A stretch of 64,000 nucleotides of DNA from Sternotherus odoratus (GCA_032164245.1 JAVMKO010000002.1:180116920-180180919), one strand, 5' to 3'; counted from the first letter of the stretch, positions 10,188-24,285 are shown. The notes: generated by a model not told the origin, from the sequence alone. Numbers and translations: made by a program.

Positions 10188-13135
10188 GTGGATCGGATAG
10201 AGACTTCTCTTACAGGAGGGTCTGTCGTTAGAGATTCTCTAGGTTTTAGACAGGAAAGGATGGAAAAGGATAAAGGAGGGGCCAGATCAGATGAGAAATT
10301 TTCACATAAAGAATCTGACACACCAGGGAAGAGCAGACAGATAAACAGTGACCAGTTTTTAAAGTGCTTGTACACAAATGCCAGAAGTCTAAATAATAAG
10401 ATGGGTGAACTAGAGTGCCTCGTGTTAGAGGAGGATATTGACATAATAGGCATCAGAGAAACATGGTGGACCGAGGACAATCAATGGGACACAATCATTC
10501 CAGGGTATAAAATATATCGGAAGGACAGAATAGGTCGTGGGGGCGGGGGAGTGGCACTTTATGTAAAAGATAGTGTAGAATCAAATGAAGTAAAAATCTT
10601 AAATGAATCCACATCTTCCATAGAATCACTATGGATAGTAATTTCATGCTCTAATAAGAACAATAGGGCTCTATTATCGACCACCTGATCAGGACAGTGA
10701 TAGGGATGACGAAATGCTAAGGGAGATTAGAGAGGCTGTCAAAATAAAGAACCCAATAATAGTGGGAGACTTCAATTATCCCAACATTGACTGGGTACAT
10801 GTCACCTCAGGACGAAATGCAGAGATGAAATTTCTTGATACTTTAAATGACTGCTTCTTGGAGCAGCTGGTACAGGAGACCACAAGGGGAGAGGCAACTC
10901 TAGATTTGGTCCTGAGTGGAGCGCAGGATCTGGTTCAAGAGGTAACTATAAAAGGACCGCTTGGAAATAGTGACCATAATATAATAACATTTAACATTCC
11001 TATGGTGGGAATAACACCTCAGAAGCCCAACACTGGGGCATTTAATTTCAAAAAGGGGAACTATGCAAGAATGAGGGGGTTAGTTAAACAGAAATTAAAA
11101 GGTAAAGTGACTAAAGTGAAATCCCTGCAAGCTGCATGGACTCTCTTCAAAGATACCATAATAAAGGCCCAACTCAAATGTATACCCCAAATTAAAAAAC
11201 AACGCCAGAAAACTAAAAAAGAGCCACCGTGGCTTAACAGCCAAGTAAAAGAAGCAGTGAGAGAGAAAAAGGCATCGTTTAAAAAGTGGAAGTCTAATCC
11301 TAGTGAGGTAAATAGAAAGGAGCATAAGCACTGCCAAATAACGTGTAAGAATGTAATAAGAAAAGCTAAAATGGAGTTTGAAGAACAGCTAGCCAAAAAC
11401 TCAAAAGGTAATAACAAAATGTTTTTTAAATATGTCAGAAGCAGGAAGCCTGCTAAACAACCAGTGGGGCCCCTGGATGACAGAGATACAAAAGGAGCAC
11501 TTAAAGATGACAGAGTCATTGCAGAGAAACTAAATGAATTCTTTGCTTCAGTCTTCACGGCTGAGGACGTTAGGGAGATTCCTAAACCTGAGCTGTCTTT
11601 TGTAGGTGACGAATCTGAGGTATTGTCACAAATTGAAGTATCAGTAGAGGAGGTTCTGGAACTCATTGATAAACTTAACTGTAACATGTCACCGGGACCA
11701 GATGGCATTCACCCAAGAGTTCTGAAAGAACTCAAATGTGAAATTGCGGCACTATTAACGAGGGTTTGTAACCTATCCTTTAAATCGGCTACTGTGCCCA
11801 GTGACTGGAAGATAGCTAATGTAACTCCAATATTTAAAAAGGGCTCTAGAGGTGATCCTGGCAATTACAGACCAGTCAGTCTAACGTCCGTACCGGGAAA
11901 ATTAGTTGAAACAATAGTAAAGAATAAAATTGTCAGACACATAGAAGAGCATAAATTGTTGGGCAAAAGTCAACATGGTTTCTGCAAAGGGAAATCGTGT
12001 CTTAGTAATCTATTAGAGTTCTTTGAAGGGGTCAGCAAACATGTGGACAAGGGGGATCCGGTGGACATAGTGTACTTAGATTTCCAGAAAGCCTTTGACA
12101 AGGTCCCTCACCAAAGGCTCTTACGTAAATTAAGCTGCCATGGGATAAGAGGGAAGATCTTATCATGGATTGAAAACTGGTTAAAAGACAGGGAACAAAG
12201 GGTAGGAATAAATTGAACTTTTTCAGAATGGAGAGGGGTAACTAGTGGTGTTCCCCAAGGGTCAGTCCTGGGACCGATCCTATTCAACTTATTTATAAAT
12301 GATTTGGAGGAAGGGGTAAACAGTGATGTGGCAAAGTTTGCAGATGATACTAAACTGCTCAAAGTAGTAAGGACCAAAGCAGACTGTGAAGAACTTCAAA
12401 AAGATCTCACTAAACTAAGTGATTGGGCAACAAAATGGCAAATGAAATTTAATGTGGATAATTGGAAAAAATAACCCCAACTATACATACAATATGATGG
12501 GGGCTAATTTAGCTACAACCGATCAGGAAAAAGACCTGGGAGTCCTTGTGGATAGTTCTCTGAAGGCATCCACGCAGTGTGCAGCGGCAGTCAAAAAAGC
12601 AAACAGGATGTTAGGAATCATTAAAAAAGGGATAGAGAATAAGTCGGAGAATATCTTATTGCCCTTATACAAATCCATGGTGCGCCCACATCTTGAATAC
12701 TGCGTACAAATGTGGTCTCCTCATCTCAAAAAGGATATAGTGGCACTAGAAAAGGTTCAGAGAAGGGCAACTAAAATGATTAGGGGTTTGGAACGGGTCC
12801 CATATGAAGAGAGATTAAAGAGGCTAGGACTTTTTAGCTTGGAAAAGAGGAGACTAAGGGGGGATATGATAGAGGTATATAAAATTATGAGTGGTGTGGA
12901 GGAAGTAAATAAGGAAAAGTTATTTACTTGTTCCCAAAATAGAAGAACTAGGGGCCACTCAATGAAATTGGCGTGCAGCAGGTTTAAAACAAATAAAAGG
13001 AAGTTCTTCTTCACACAGCGCACAGTCAACCTGTGGAACTCCTTACCTGAGGAGGCTGTGAAGGCTAGGACTATAACAGGGTTTAAAAGAGAGCTGGATA
13101 AATTCATGGAGGCTAAGTCCATAAATGGCTATTAG
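10188..13135 (+). pseudogene. CR1 ORF2: endonuclease plus reverse transcriptase, disrupted
   Basis: ORF2 is read through four pieces. The APE-type endonuclease starts near KCLYTNARSLNN (10360), crosses a 1-nt frame change near 10665, and continues with GDFNYPNIDW (10762) and GNSDHNII (10960). The RT domain shows SPGPDGIHPR (about 11690), YLDFQKAFDKVPH (about 12075) and the catalytic FADD (about 12337). A TGA at 12214-12216 interrupts RT; the context suggests a GGA glycine codon changed by one base. A 17-bp deletion near 12460, seen by comparison with 43050-43090, shifts the frame again. The last block (12452-13135) is the post-RT C-terminal domain and ends at TAG. The true start is uncertain since the first in-frame candidate is not ATG. 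Confidence 0.88.
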
Positions 13136-13394
13136 CCGGGATGGGTAATGAATGGTGTCCCTAGCCTCTGTCTGTCAGAGGGGGGTGATGGATGGCAGGA
13201 GAGAGATCGCTCGATCATACCTGTTAGGTTCACTCACTCCGGGGCACCTGGCATTGGCCACTGTCGGTAGACAGGATGCTGGGCTAGATGGACCTTTGGT
13301 CTGACCCAGTATGGCCATTCTTATGTTCTTATGTTCTTATGCCCCTCTCCATTGTTCTCACTATTCTGAGAGCCTGTTGGTTTTGTTTAGTATA

Positions 13395-14512
13395 CAGTAA
13401 AACCTCGATTTAACGGACCTCGATTTAACGGACTTCGGATGCAACGGACAAAATTTTTAAGAAAGTCCGATGCATCCGAAATCCGTTAGTCGAGGTCCGG
13501 CTGCCGGCTCCCCGCTGCCGCCCGGGTCCCGGCAGTGGGCGGGCTGCCTGCCGGCGCCCGCCGGGGTCCCGCGGCGCCTGGAGCCCCAAGCCCCGGGGAG
13601 TGAACCCCTAGCCCCGGGGAGCGTGGATCAAGCCGCGCTCCCCGGGCGGCAGCTTAAGTCGCGCTCCCCGGGTGGCAGCTGGAGCCGCGAGCCCCGGGGA
13701 GCGCCGCTCCTGGAGCCCCGAGCCCCGGGGAGCGAGCCACTAGCCCCGGGGAGTGCGGCTTGATCCGCGCTCCCCGGGCGGCAGCTGAAGTCGTGCTCCC
13801 CAGGCGGCGGCTGGAGCTGCGAGCCCCGGGGAGCGCCGCGCCGCGCCTTGAGCCCCGAGCCCCGGGGAGCGCGGCTTGATCCGCGCTCCCCGGGCGGCAG
13901 CTGCAATCGCGCTCCCCGGGCGGCGACTGGAGCCCCGAGCCCCGGGGAGTGCCGCGCCTTGAGCCCGGAGGAGCGAGCCCCTAGCCCTGGGGAGCGCGGC
14001 TTGATCCGTGCTCCCCGGGCGGCAGCTGAAGTCGCGCTCCCCCGGCGCCGGCTGGAGCCGCGAGCCCCGGGCAGCGCCCCGCCTTGAGCCCCGGGGAGTG
14101 AGCCCCTAGCCCCGGGGAGCGCGGCTTGATCCGCGCTCCCAGGCGCTCCCCGGGCGGCGGCTGGAGCCGCGAGCCCCAGAGAGCGCTGCGCCTTGAGCCC
14201 CGAGCCCCGGGGAGCAAGCCCCGGGGAGCGCGGATCAAGCCGCGCTCCCGGGGCGGTGGCTGGAGCCCCGAGCCCCGGCCGCCAGCGGGGACTGGGTCCG
14301 GGGTGCATGGGGGTCCAGGGCACGTTTTCTTTTTGTTTGTTTTATTTTAAAAAATCGGGGCTTTTCGGAGCAGGGGAGTACAGTAAAACCTCAAATTAAG
14401 GACTAATTGGGCAGGCTGGTTTTTTTTTTATTATTTATTATTAAATAACGGACTTTTGGGTTTAACGGACACCCAGTTGCCCGAATTAGTCCGTTAAATC
14501 GAGGTTTTACTG
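13395..14512. mobile_element. Tigger-type DNA transposon expanded by a GC-rich tandem array
   Basis: Terminal inverted repeats CAGTAAAACCTCGATTTAA (left) and TCGAGGTTTTACTG (right) are flanked by TA at 13393-13394 and 13513-equivalent right flank 14513-14514. AACGGAC words lie inside both ends. The interior is not a transposase but a GC-rich tandem array (13495-14290). A further internal copy of the terminus, CAGTAAAACCTCAAATTAAG, begins at about 14381, so the right portion may itself be a small element of the same family. Confidence 0.8.
13495..14290. repeat. GC-rich tandem repeat inside the Tigger-type element
   Basis: Degenerate tandem units built from GAGCCCCGAGCCCCGGGGAG, GCGGCTTGATCCGCGCTCCC and CGGGCGGCAGCTGAAGTCGC, about 100-130 bp per full unit. 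CCCGGGGAGC/GCTCCCCGGG alternation makes the units self-complementary. Long open frames on both strands (for example minus 13628-14323) are by-products of this composition. Confidence 0.85.
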
Positions 14513-14514
14513 TA

Positions 14515-16657
<2,143 letters not shown>

Positions 16658-19100
16658 CTAAATATAAAAAACAAATATGGAAATGTTGGTTAAGTTAGGT
16701 GTGCTTTCTACAGCAGTATTGAGCAACCAGACCTCGGACATGTACAAAATAAGAGATATGTGGCATGCTGCTTAGGATTACCAACGCAGACCACAGCCCA
16801 GAAGAACAGAGACAATGGGTCAGATCAGCCCCAGCACTTCTGTGAACAGATGGGATGCAGTTGTAACTCAGAGACACCAGTGTGTGGAACTACCACAGAA
16901 GGGATGGGTGTCAGTATCATTACATCCCTTCGCCTGTTCCTATGGGGAACCTCTGAATGAGGGAAGCAGAGAATGGCACTGGTTGCTCTCCATCACTATT
17001 CCCCACAACCATGTGAGGAAACCCAGCATAAGGTAATGCTGACTCAGACTGGCAGGGCAGAACCCAAGAGGAGAGCCAATAGGGGCTAAAGTATGGAGGC
17101 ATATGGCTTCTGCACAATGACAAGAGATGGGCAAAAATCTCCCCAACAGATGAAAAAAATGCACATTTGGAAACACTGAAATGATCTGAGAGTTCATGTT
17201 GGTTTTGCTCAATTGTTTCAAAATAAATCTATTTTTTTTAAAGTTGAAACAAAACACTTGAATTTTTTAATTCAAAATTAGTTTATTTCATTTCATTTAA
17301 AAAAACCCAAATGTTAAAAATGGTCAAAATCACAACATCCTGATTTTGTCAAAACAAAACATTTTGTTCAACACAAAAAAAAAACCAACCATATTTTATT
17401 TAAAAAATAAATAAATCATTTTCAGTTTGATCAAAATAATCTCCCGCCATCCCCCCCCCAATTTTCCAGAATTGCTAACATACCAAAAAAAATCCATTAC
17501 TAACACTGCTCCACAAATGACCTACCCTCCTCCATTCTCAAGAGATCTCCTGGTTTCAAGACGTTGTTGTGTGTGTGAAGGAGAGATAATTCCAAGGTAA
17601 ATCTGTGAGTAATCTCCTTGTCCCTAAAGTGGATGTTTACCACCTAGAAAGCAATCTGACCCCAAGTGCTACCCACACAGGGAAAATCCAAAGCACTGGT
17701 TTGAGCTTTCATGAATTTAAATTTATTCCCTTGGAGTTAGACTGACTTGGTCTATGTGCCTGCATAGGGGGATAAGCACCTGAGACCCCCTAACAAGGGG
17801 GCCCAAATCTTGGGCACCAGCACTCATCTACTCCCCTCCTCAAGAAAATGGTCAAGGAGAAGTGGGGAATGAGTGCAACCTTGGTGCCAGCTCCTCTGCT
17901 CAACAGCCACTGTATCTGAGCCAGCACAGACTGGGGATAGTATCTGACAGGATGGTTCAGAATAGTAGCGAGTTACTAGTCTCCAGTGCAAGGAGGAAGC
18001 AAAGGAAGAATTATGTCAGAGTTACAAGTTGTGGTGTTACTCCTGGAGCTGTGTAGTTCACACAAAATTCCTTGCTCAGGGTTGCGCCTAAGGCACAGAC
18101 TATTTATTTCTCAGAAAGCAGCAGTTGAATTAACAAAACAATACTTTTAATACCCAGAGAGGTTTCCATCCCTCCAAATGACTAATTAGCTACTGCTGCC
18201 CAAGAGAATTTCTGTAACAGCTGGTATGACAACCTACTACAGGCAACACCGCAGCTAATAAGTTATTGCTGTTGGAAGCACTATTCCAAGGTAATTCTGT
18301 GGGCAAACTCCTCTATAAAGGATTGAAACCAAACTTTCTGAAGCAGAAACAAAGGAGGTTCTGGGTATCTTCCACATTTTTTCTTTTTTATACCCCTTCA
18401 AACACTGGGTTCTGTATGAGGCCAAAAGCAGAGGTGCCTCAAACCAGTGAGGCAGAGGAGATATTGACAGCTTACCCAGAAGCAGGAAGTACCAAGAATC
18501 ACAAGACTGCAGGCTTACATGTGGTTTAACAGCCCAATTTTGCAACTTTAAGAAGTTGAGAGCTTATTTGAACAGAACCGTTGGTTCCCACTTCACAAGC
18601 AGGCATGTGAAGTAGTGAACAGAGGCACCCTTATTGTGAGCTGGGACACCCTTAGACAGAGATCTTCAAATCTTTTCATGTACTCCATGAAACATTGTTT
18701 CATGCCTACTTTTTATTGGGCAGATTCTGCCACTCTTATGTCAAACAATACCTTACGCTGACAATATTCCCACTAAAGTAAATGCTACTTGCAGAGAAAT
18801 GCTGAGTAACCATGGTAAAATGTAATCCTATATAGCTATTACAACAGGGAAAGATGGTTCTTTTGAATACCAGTAAAAGTTGTCCAGAAATTGTGTTTCT
18901 GATTTTTCAAAAATCCTAATATTCATTAAGAGTGTAAATATGATTACTTTGTATTAAACCTAGGTAGAAAGCAGAACGTTTTCCAGAATCCAACAAAGAT
19001 ATGTTTCGATCCTTGGGGGGGGGGAGGGGAGGACGGTCAAAGGGGGGAGAGAGGGGAGTTGTGTTTGTTTTGGAGAAAATTTTCATTGCAGACTGTTTAC
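16658..19100 (-). other. SCIN intron 2
   Basis: 2,443 bp between exons 2 and 3 with GT donor and AG acceptor. Contains an A/T-rich low-complexity tract (17200-17480) rich in AAAACATTTTG-like words and a poly-C run near 17450, plus a G-rich tract near 19015. No other gene. Confidence 0.85.
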
Positions 19101-19255
19101 CTTGTATTTAATCCCTCCTTTGAAATATCCAACAAAGTCGGTAGACTCATATCCTTGAATTTCTCTACTCTGCACAGGTTTCCCACCTAGATAGTCATCC
19201 ATCTGAACAGTGAAGATTGCTGCAGCTGTGCTTTCATCCTGGCTGCATTCTTTTC
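19101..19255 (-). CDS. SCIN: SCIN (scinderin/adseverin) exon 2
   Basis: A 155-bp exon on the minus strand, from acceptor TTTCAG|GAAAAG to donor AAG|GTAAAC. Two bases complete the split glycine codon begun in exon 1, followed by 51 codons: [20 protein letters not shown], then YLGGKPVQ, and ending [12 protein letters not shown]. This is the core of gelsolin repeat G1, which in the family binds actin monomer and carries type-1 and type-2 calcium sites (the D in SQDES and the D in MDDYL are in the right places). Scinderin rather than gelsolin is indicated by [11 protein letters not shown] and [11 protein letters not shown]. Confidence 0.96.
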
Positions 19256-21247
19256 CTGAAATAAGATAAAATATTACTCTTACTGAGCTAGTCATCCTAT
19301 GGTAATAGGATGGGTAGCCTGGATTTTTGTTTTGCAAACAGTTTTCTCTGACCCAATACTCAGATGTGTGATGATATCCTGAAGCTACATTCTGCAGAAT
19401 AACGGTCTGTCTATGTTCTGAGAAAATGTAGCCAGCCCTTCCCTCCTTTTGACCCTTTCAGTGAAAACACGGACACCTTTCAGGAATATTTCGTAACCAT
19501 TTGCAGTACTGGTCTTTTAGAAAAACAGGAAATAAAAGTGTCTAAACAGAACCGCTCTCAATCTTCTTAACATTCTAGTTCAGTGAGGCAAATTCAAGCC
19601 TGAAAAATGCCTCTGAAAGCTACTTCTGGCTTTCCGAAGTGACTTGTTTTGAGCGTGAGCATGGAAACCCTTGGGAGGGCCAGAGAGCAGAAAGTAGTTA
19701 CCTGGGGCAATATTCCAGGTGGAAGGATGATACCAAGTTTCCTAAATGTGCTGGTTCCATTTACACTGAATTTGGTGTGTTATCTTTTCAGACAATAGCA
19801 CACAACAATTTTTACCAGAAAAATGTGACCACATTTATGGTCAAGGCTCATCTTAGTCTACAGAGCTTAGTCTAACTCATGCAGAATCCTCTGGAGAGTC
19901 TGGAGGGTGGAATCATACAGCTGCCTGACTTTACAGAAGCAACTTTAGATCAGACAAAGCCAGCAAGCAGACAGTTAAAAGCCTTGAAGGGACCATGCCA
20001 GTCCTGGGAAAAGAGAGAATTTTTGGGAGTAGAACATACCAGCAGAAACCTAGAATTCTGACAACTTGATCCCAAGGAGCAGAGCTCCATTCATGTCCAA
20101 GTACTAAGCCAGTAAGTAGAAGGCTGTAAACGGGGTGCCTAAGCACAAAAACCAAGGACAGAACTGCTAACTCCATAAGCAGTATAGGCACAGACAGACT
20201 GGTGGTGAATCAATGAGCAACCATTAAAAGGTGCTTTTAAAAATTAATTTATGGGCATTCATTTCCGTAAGACAGATACTTTATAACATGTAATTATACC
20301 ATAGGGTCCAGGGTCCAAGGAAACAGGCCTGAAATAGTGTTATAGATAAGAGTCTATTTCTATACCAAGTCAATATAAATGTAATATTGTTTACATATCA
20401 GATAAATTCAGTCTGGTGTACACAGCTCAAACCCAATTGAAGCTAGTGGGCCTGATTCCACATGTATGTATGCCAGGAACGGCTCTATTACAAGTGCTAG
20501 TGAGAAGACAATCAGGCCCAGTGGCTCAGGGCTGATTCTGTGCATCCATATTTTTGTGTAGATAATTTATTTCTGGGAATACAAAATGGCTTCTAGAACT
20601 AAACCTTGAAAATCCAGAGGCCATGGCAATCCAGGTAAAGATGGTCTCAAGGAGCGTGCCATCCTGGTAACTGACAACTAGTATGCCATATAACTAAGAA
20701 CCCAGAATATTAAAACTATAAAGTCATAAAATCCTCTCATTTGCATTGCTGGGAGGCAACATGGAGAAAGCCTGCCACAAAACCCACATACAAACGGCAA
20801 GTCTCATTACCTCAACAACCGGTAGAGATTTTCTGTGAGATAGAAGGGTGAGCTAAGACATGTGTCTGGCTAGCATGCAAGGGCTTTAACGATGTCTTAA
20901 TGGGGCATGGTTCGATGGGCTAATCCCTAAAACAGACTCCTACTATGCTGCCAATAGTAGCGAGCACAGGCTGTAATCTTGACCGCAAGCCAACTGGTAT
21001 TTGATGAAAGGAGAACTAAGTTGGGCATCAGTGACCTCCTACCCAGAACCAAACATATTCTTTATACCCTGGACACACTGGCAAGCATCTTTGCTCCACT
21101 TTTCCATTGCTTCACAGGCTCTTGGGTGGACAGACTGGAATTGATCTTGTACTGCTACAATGGCTTGAAGCCTTCACAACTGCAGAGCAAAGACAGCTAG
21201 GAAAAAGTAAGTAAAAAAAAAAGCCAGAAGCAAACTAGAAGTTTATG

Positions 21248-22506
21248 AGAATCAGAGAGGTAGCCATGTTAGTCTGGAATTGCAGAATTGACAAAGAGTC
21301 CTGTGGCACTGTCACGTTACAGGAATTATTTGTGATCATATAGATCATTGAAGCAACCAAAGTCCTATAGTGGCACCAAATCTTATGTACAGGGGGTCAT
21401 AATGGGTGTCTATGACCAGGTTATGGATTGCTAATTGTAAATATGGCATTGGTATGTGTGTATCAATTTGGCAGTTGAAGTTATGAATATTGGCTCTGGA
21501 CTGTCTGTCTTTCCAAATATTGTGCTCTGCTGGGGAAGAAGATTCCTGAATACTGGGCGTCAGCTTGGCTTGGGCTGCCTGATGGCCCATTAAGGGACAT
21601 CAACCACACAATGGACTTTGTATATGCCTGTCCACACCTGAGCTGCTCTAGGAATGTCAACTGCCTGGTCAGAAACTGAATCCTGGAGAGTCTGGTGATT
21701 GGACCTTGTGACTGTAAACCTCCATTTTGCAACCGGACTCTGCAAATGAAGGAGGAGGGTCTTGGGCCAGAAGAGAGAGTCTATAAAAGCTGGAAGAAGC
21801 GTCCTCCATTTTGTCTTTACCTTCAGCATGCAGCCTGTCTTGCTTCCAGCTCTGAATGGACTTTGCTACACAGGTGAACTCTGAACTAAGGCTCTGACCT
21901 ATCCCCCAAATGGGATGCATTCTAAGACTTTAATTTGAACCTGCAGTTTATTCTACCTTTGCTGCAAGCCTAAACCAAGAGATGTGCCATTACTGAATGT
22001 AATTGATTTCTTTTAACCATTCTTAACCCTCACCTATACCTTTTTCCTTGTATAATAAACCTTTAGATTTTAGATTCTAAAGGATTGGCAACAGCGTGAT
22101 TTGTGGGAAGATCTGGTTTATGTATTGACCTGGGTCTGGGGCCTGATTCTTTGGAATTGGGGAGAACCGTTTTCTTTATTTGGGGGATTGGTTTTCATAA
22201 CCATTGATCCCCAGGACAGGTGGCTGGTGGTGGTGATACTGGGAAGCTGGAGTGTCTAAGGGAATTGCTTGTGTGACTTGTGGTTAGCCAGTGGGGCGAA
22301 ACCAAAGTCTTTTCTGTTTGGCTGGTTTGGTTTGCCTTAGTGTGGAAAAACCCCAGCTTTGGGCTGTAGTTGCCCCTTTGGAAGCAATCTGTCCTGATCT
22401 GACACTCACAGTTGGATCCCACCAGGAACAGCACCGTCACAGGCACCTTAAAGACTAACTAAAGTATTGAAGCATAAGCTTCCCACTTTGTCGGATACAA
22501 GCAGTG
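21248..22506 (+). mobile_element. SINE-like repeat (non-foldback copy) split by an LTR insertion
   Basis: The head AATCAGAGAGGTAGCCATGT begins the repeat, which runs to GTCCTGTGGCAC (21309), is interrupted by the LTR at 21310-22441, and resumes with GGCACCTTAAAGACTAACT to CAAGCAGTG. The whole is flanked by GAAGTTTATG at 21238-21247 and 22507-22516, a 10-bp target duplication. This simple, single-arm form is informative about the monomer of the foldback copies elsewhere. Confidence 0.78.
21310..22441 (+). mobile_element. Solo LTR of an endogenous retrovirus or LTR retrotransposon
   Basis: 1,132 bp beginning TGTCACGTTACAGG and ending CACCGTCACA (TG...CA). It is flanked by an exact 5-bp duplication GGCAC (21305-21309 and 22442-22446) that interrupts an older repeat, so the boundaries are certain. 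A TATA box (TATAAAA, 21782-21788) and a polyadenylation signal AATAAA (22054-22059) lie in the expected U3/R order for plus orientation. There is no internal region, consistent with LTR-LTR recombination. The retroviral class cannot be decided from the LTR alone. Confidence 0.88.
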
Positions 22507-23355
22507 GAAGTTTATGGTGGTCAGTTAAGACTCATAAGGAACCAAGAATAAAACATGTTAATGTGGTGTGGCCATAGTCATGTTTTAGAGTGCACAGGGC
22601 TTGTGTTTTTCTAAGGCACAAGAGGTATAGGGTAAGGTTAGGTCAATTACATAATGCTGGAAGTTTCCTCTCCTAGGATTGTATTGTGACAGCAATAACT
22701 CGTATCTCTAAATTGGATTACACTTTTGTTTAGACTGAGTATTTGAATGATGGAAAGACCCTTTCAGAACATTGCAGTCAAACCAAAACCTGTCTAATGC
22801 TGGCATTAGGATCAGTCTTGTGGCTTTCAGGATATCAAATCCTAAGGGATCTCTATGGCCAGAGACATTTAGCGTGTTCACTGAAGAGACTAGAGCATGC
22901 ATACTGTAAATAACTTTGGGGTTTCTACTAAGGCATTATTTAGTTTCTTATTTCTGAAAGTCTACTCTTTTGTAAGAGTACATCTGACACTGTGAAAAGC
23001 ACAATCTTGTTAATAGCCTGAGGGACGGAAAGTTATGAACTAAACAATATGCTTTAAAAAAAAGCACTAATACAAATAAGCCAAAGTGTTTTGGGGCTTT
23101 TTTAAGTAGAACCTAGAGGCCTCAGCCATGATCCAGACCCTTTGTAAACTGCATAAAGATAAAGTGACAGGCCCTTCCCCAAAGCACTTTTAATCTAGAC
23201 AGACAAGATGGACAAAAGAAATATTCCCCCCATTCTACAGATATGGAACAAAACTGCAGAAAGATTAAGTGGTTTACAGGATCATAGGTTTAAGTGTGTG
23301 CTTAACTTTAAGCATGGAAGTAGTTCCATTAATTATTCTTTGACAGCTTAGGACA

Positions 23356-23485
23356 CAGGTGGGCAAACTTTTTGGCCCTAGGGCCACATTAGGTACAAGA
23401 ATTGTATGGAGGGCCAGGTAGGGAAGGCTATGCCTCCCCAAACAGCAAGTCATGGCCTGGCCCCTGATCCCTATCCAACCTCATA
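23356..23485. mobile_element. Truncated hAT-like MITE (CAGGTGGGCAAACTTTTTGG family)
   Basis: The left terminus CAGGTGGGCAAACTTTTTGG and the following 100 bp, including TATGCCTCCCCAAACAGC, match the left part of the 836-bp element at 53080-53915. The right end is missing. Confidence 0.65.
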
Positions 23486-23615
23486 TGTTTGCCTTTTGCT
23501 ATTTTGTTAGGCCCCAATCACTATAAATTTGAGGTTTTGTTGAGAGATGAAATTGCTATTATGAAAAATTACCAGAAACAATAGCTGTATTTAAAAAATA
23601 ACTTTAGCAAGACAG

Positions 23616-23710
23616 TGACAAAGAGTCCTGTGGCACCTTAAAGGTCTTTAAGGTACCACAGGACTCTGTCACTTCTGCAATTCTAGACTAACACAGCTAC
23701 CTCTCTGATT
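23616..23710 (-). mobile_element. Foldback SINE-like repeat, copy B (short loop)
   Basis: Left arm TGACAAAGAGTCCTGTGGCA is followed almost at once by its inverted arm ending GACTCTGTCA, then by the head region (AGACTAACACAGCTACCTCT on plus). Exact 13-bp direct repeats TTTAGCAAGACAG flank it at 23603-23615 and 23711-23723. This is the smallest copy and shows that the loop position varies while the arm start does not. Confidence 0.82.
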
Positions 23711-24285
23711 TTTAGCAAGACAGAATGCTTGTCAATGTTTCTTCATTAATGAACCGGTCTAACTCTTAATAAAGCTAAGTAGCTGCACGTATGGCTATCA
23801 ATTTTAACACACTGAAATTTAATCACATATAAGATTATTCTTAGAATAAATCCTGAAATGTTAAGAAATAAAAAAATCAATCCCTGCCACTCCAGCATAT
23901 TAAGTTAATAAAGAACTTAACGTTCAGAAAGTGAAATGACAAAAGAATTTAGCATCTGAGCCTTGAAAACTGCATCATGTGCCAGAACATAAAAAGACAA
24001 CATATTTTTGAACAACAAGATATCTTGCATTTGAATTTTCATGGGCAGCCAAGATGCAAAAGTGAAATAAAAAAGGCAAGCTCATTGAATTTTAGAGCTT
24101 TATTTACATATTTAGGGAAAGAAACATTTAACCATTTCAGAGATTTATAATAAGGGAAAGTTTAAGACTTGCCAAAGAAGGTCAATAAACATTGGGTCTA
24201 TCTGCATCACCAATATGTGATTCAAGACAGACCCTGAAATAAAGGTGAGACTTAAGAAAAATAATAAAGTTATTTTGATTGTAAA

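Larger units (their letters stand above)
8769..13340 (+). mobile_element. Near-full-length CR1 LINE retrotransposon
   Basis: About 4.6 kb with a GC-rich 5' UTR (8769-9225), intact ORF1 (9226-10152), broken ORF2 (10188-13135) and a short 3' UTR that ends in tandem TTCTTATG units, the 8-bp-type tail expected of CR1. No poly(A) and no clear target duplication, both normal for CR1. The 3' 870 bp are almost identical to the fragment at 43040-43960, so the subfamily was active recently. Confidence 0.92.

Noticed and set aside
11061..11708. 215-residue minus-strand ORF
   Set aside because: Mirror frame of CR1 ORF2, hydrophobic by composition only.
13470..14350. Long Pro/Arg/Gly-rich open frames on both strands (for example minus 13628-14323)
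   Set aside because: They are produced by the GC-rich tandem array; no start context, domain or splice site, and similar frames open on both strands.
16760..17036. Plus-strand ORFs in SCIN intron 2
   Set aside because: No domain, no splice context, opposite to SCIN.
19083..19100. Last six residues of the open frame at SCIN exon 2
   Set aside because: They lie beyond the GTAAAC donor and break the alignment to exon 3.
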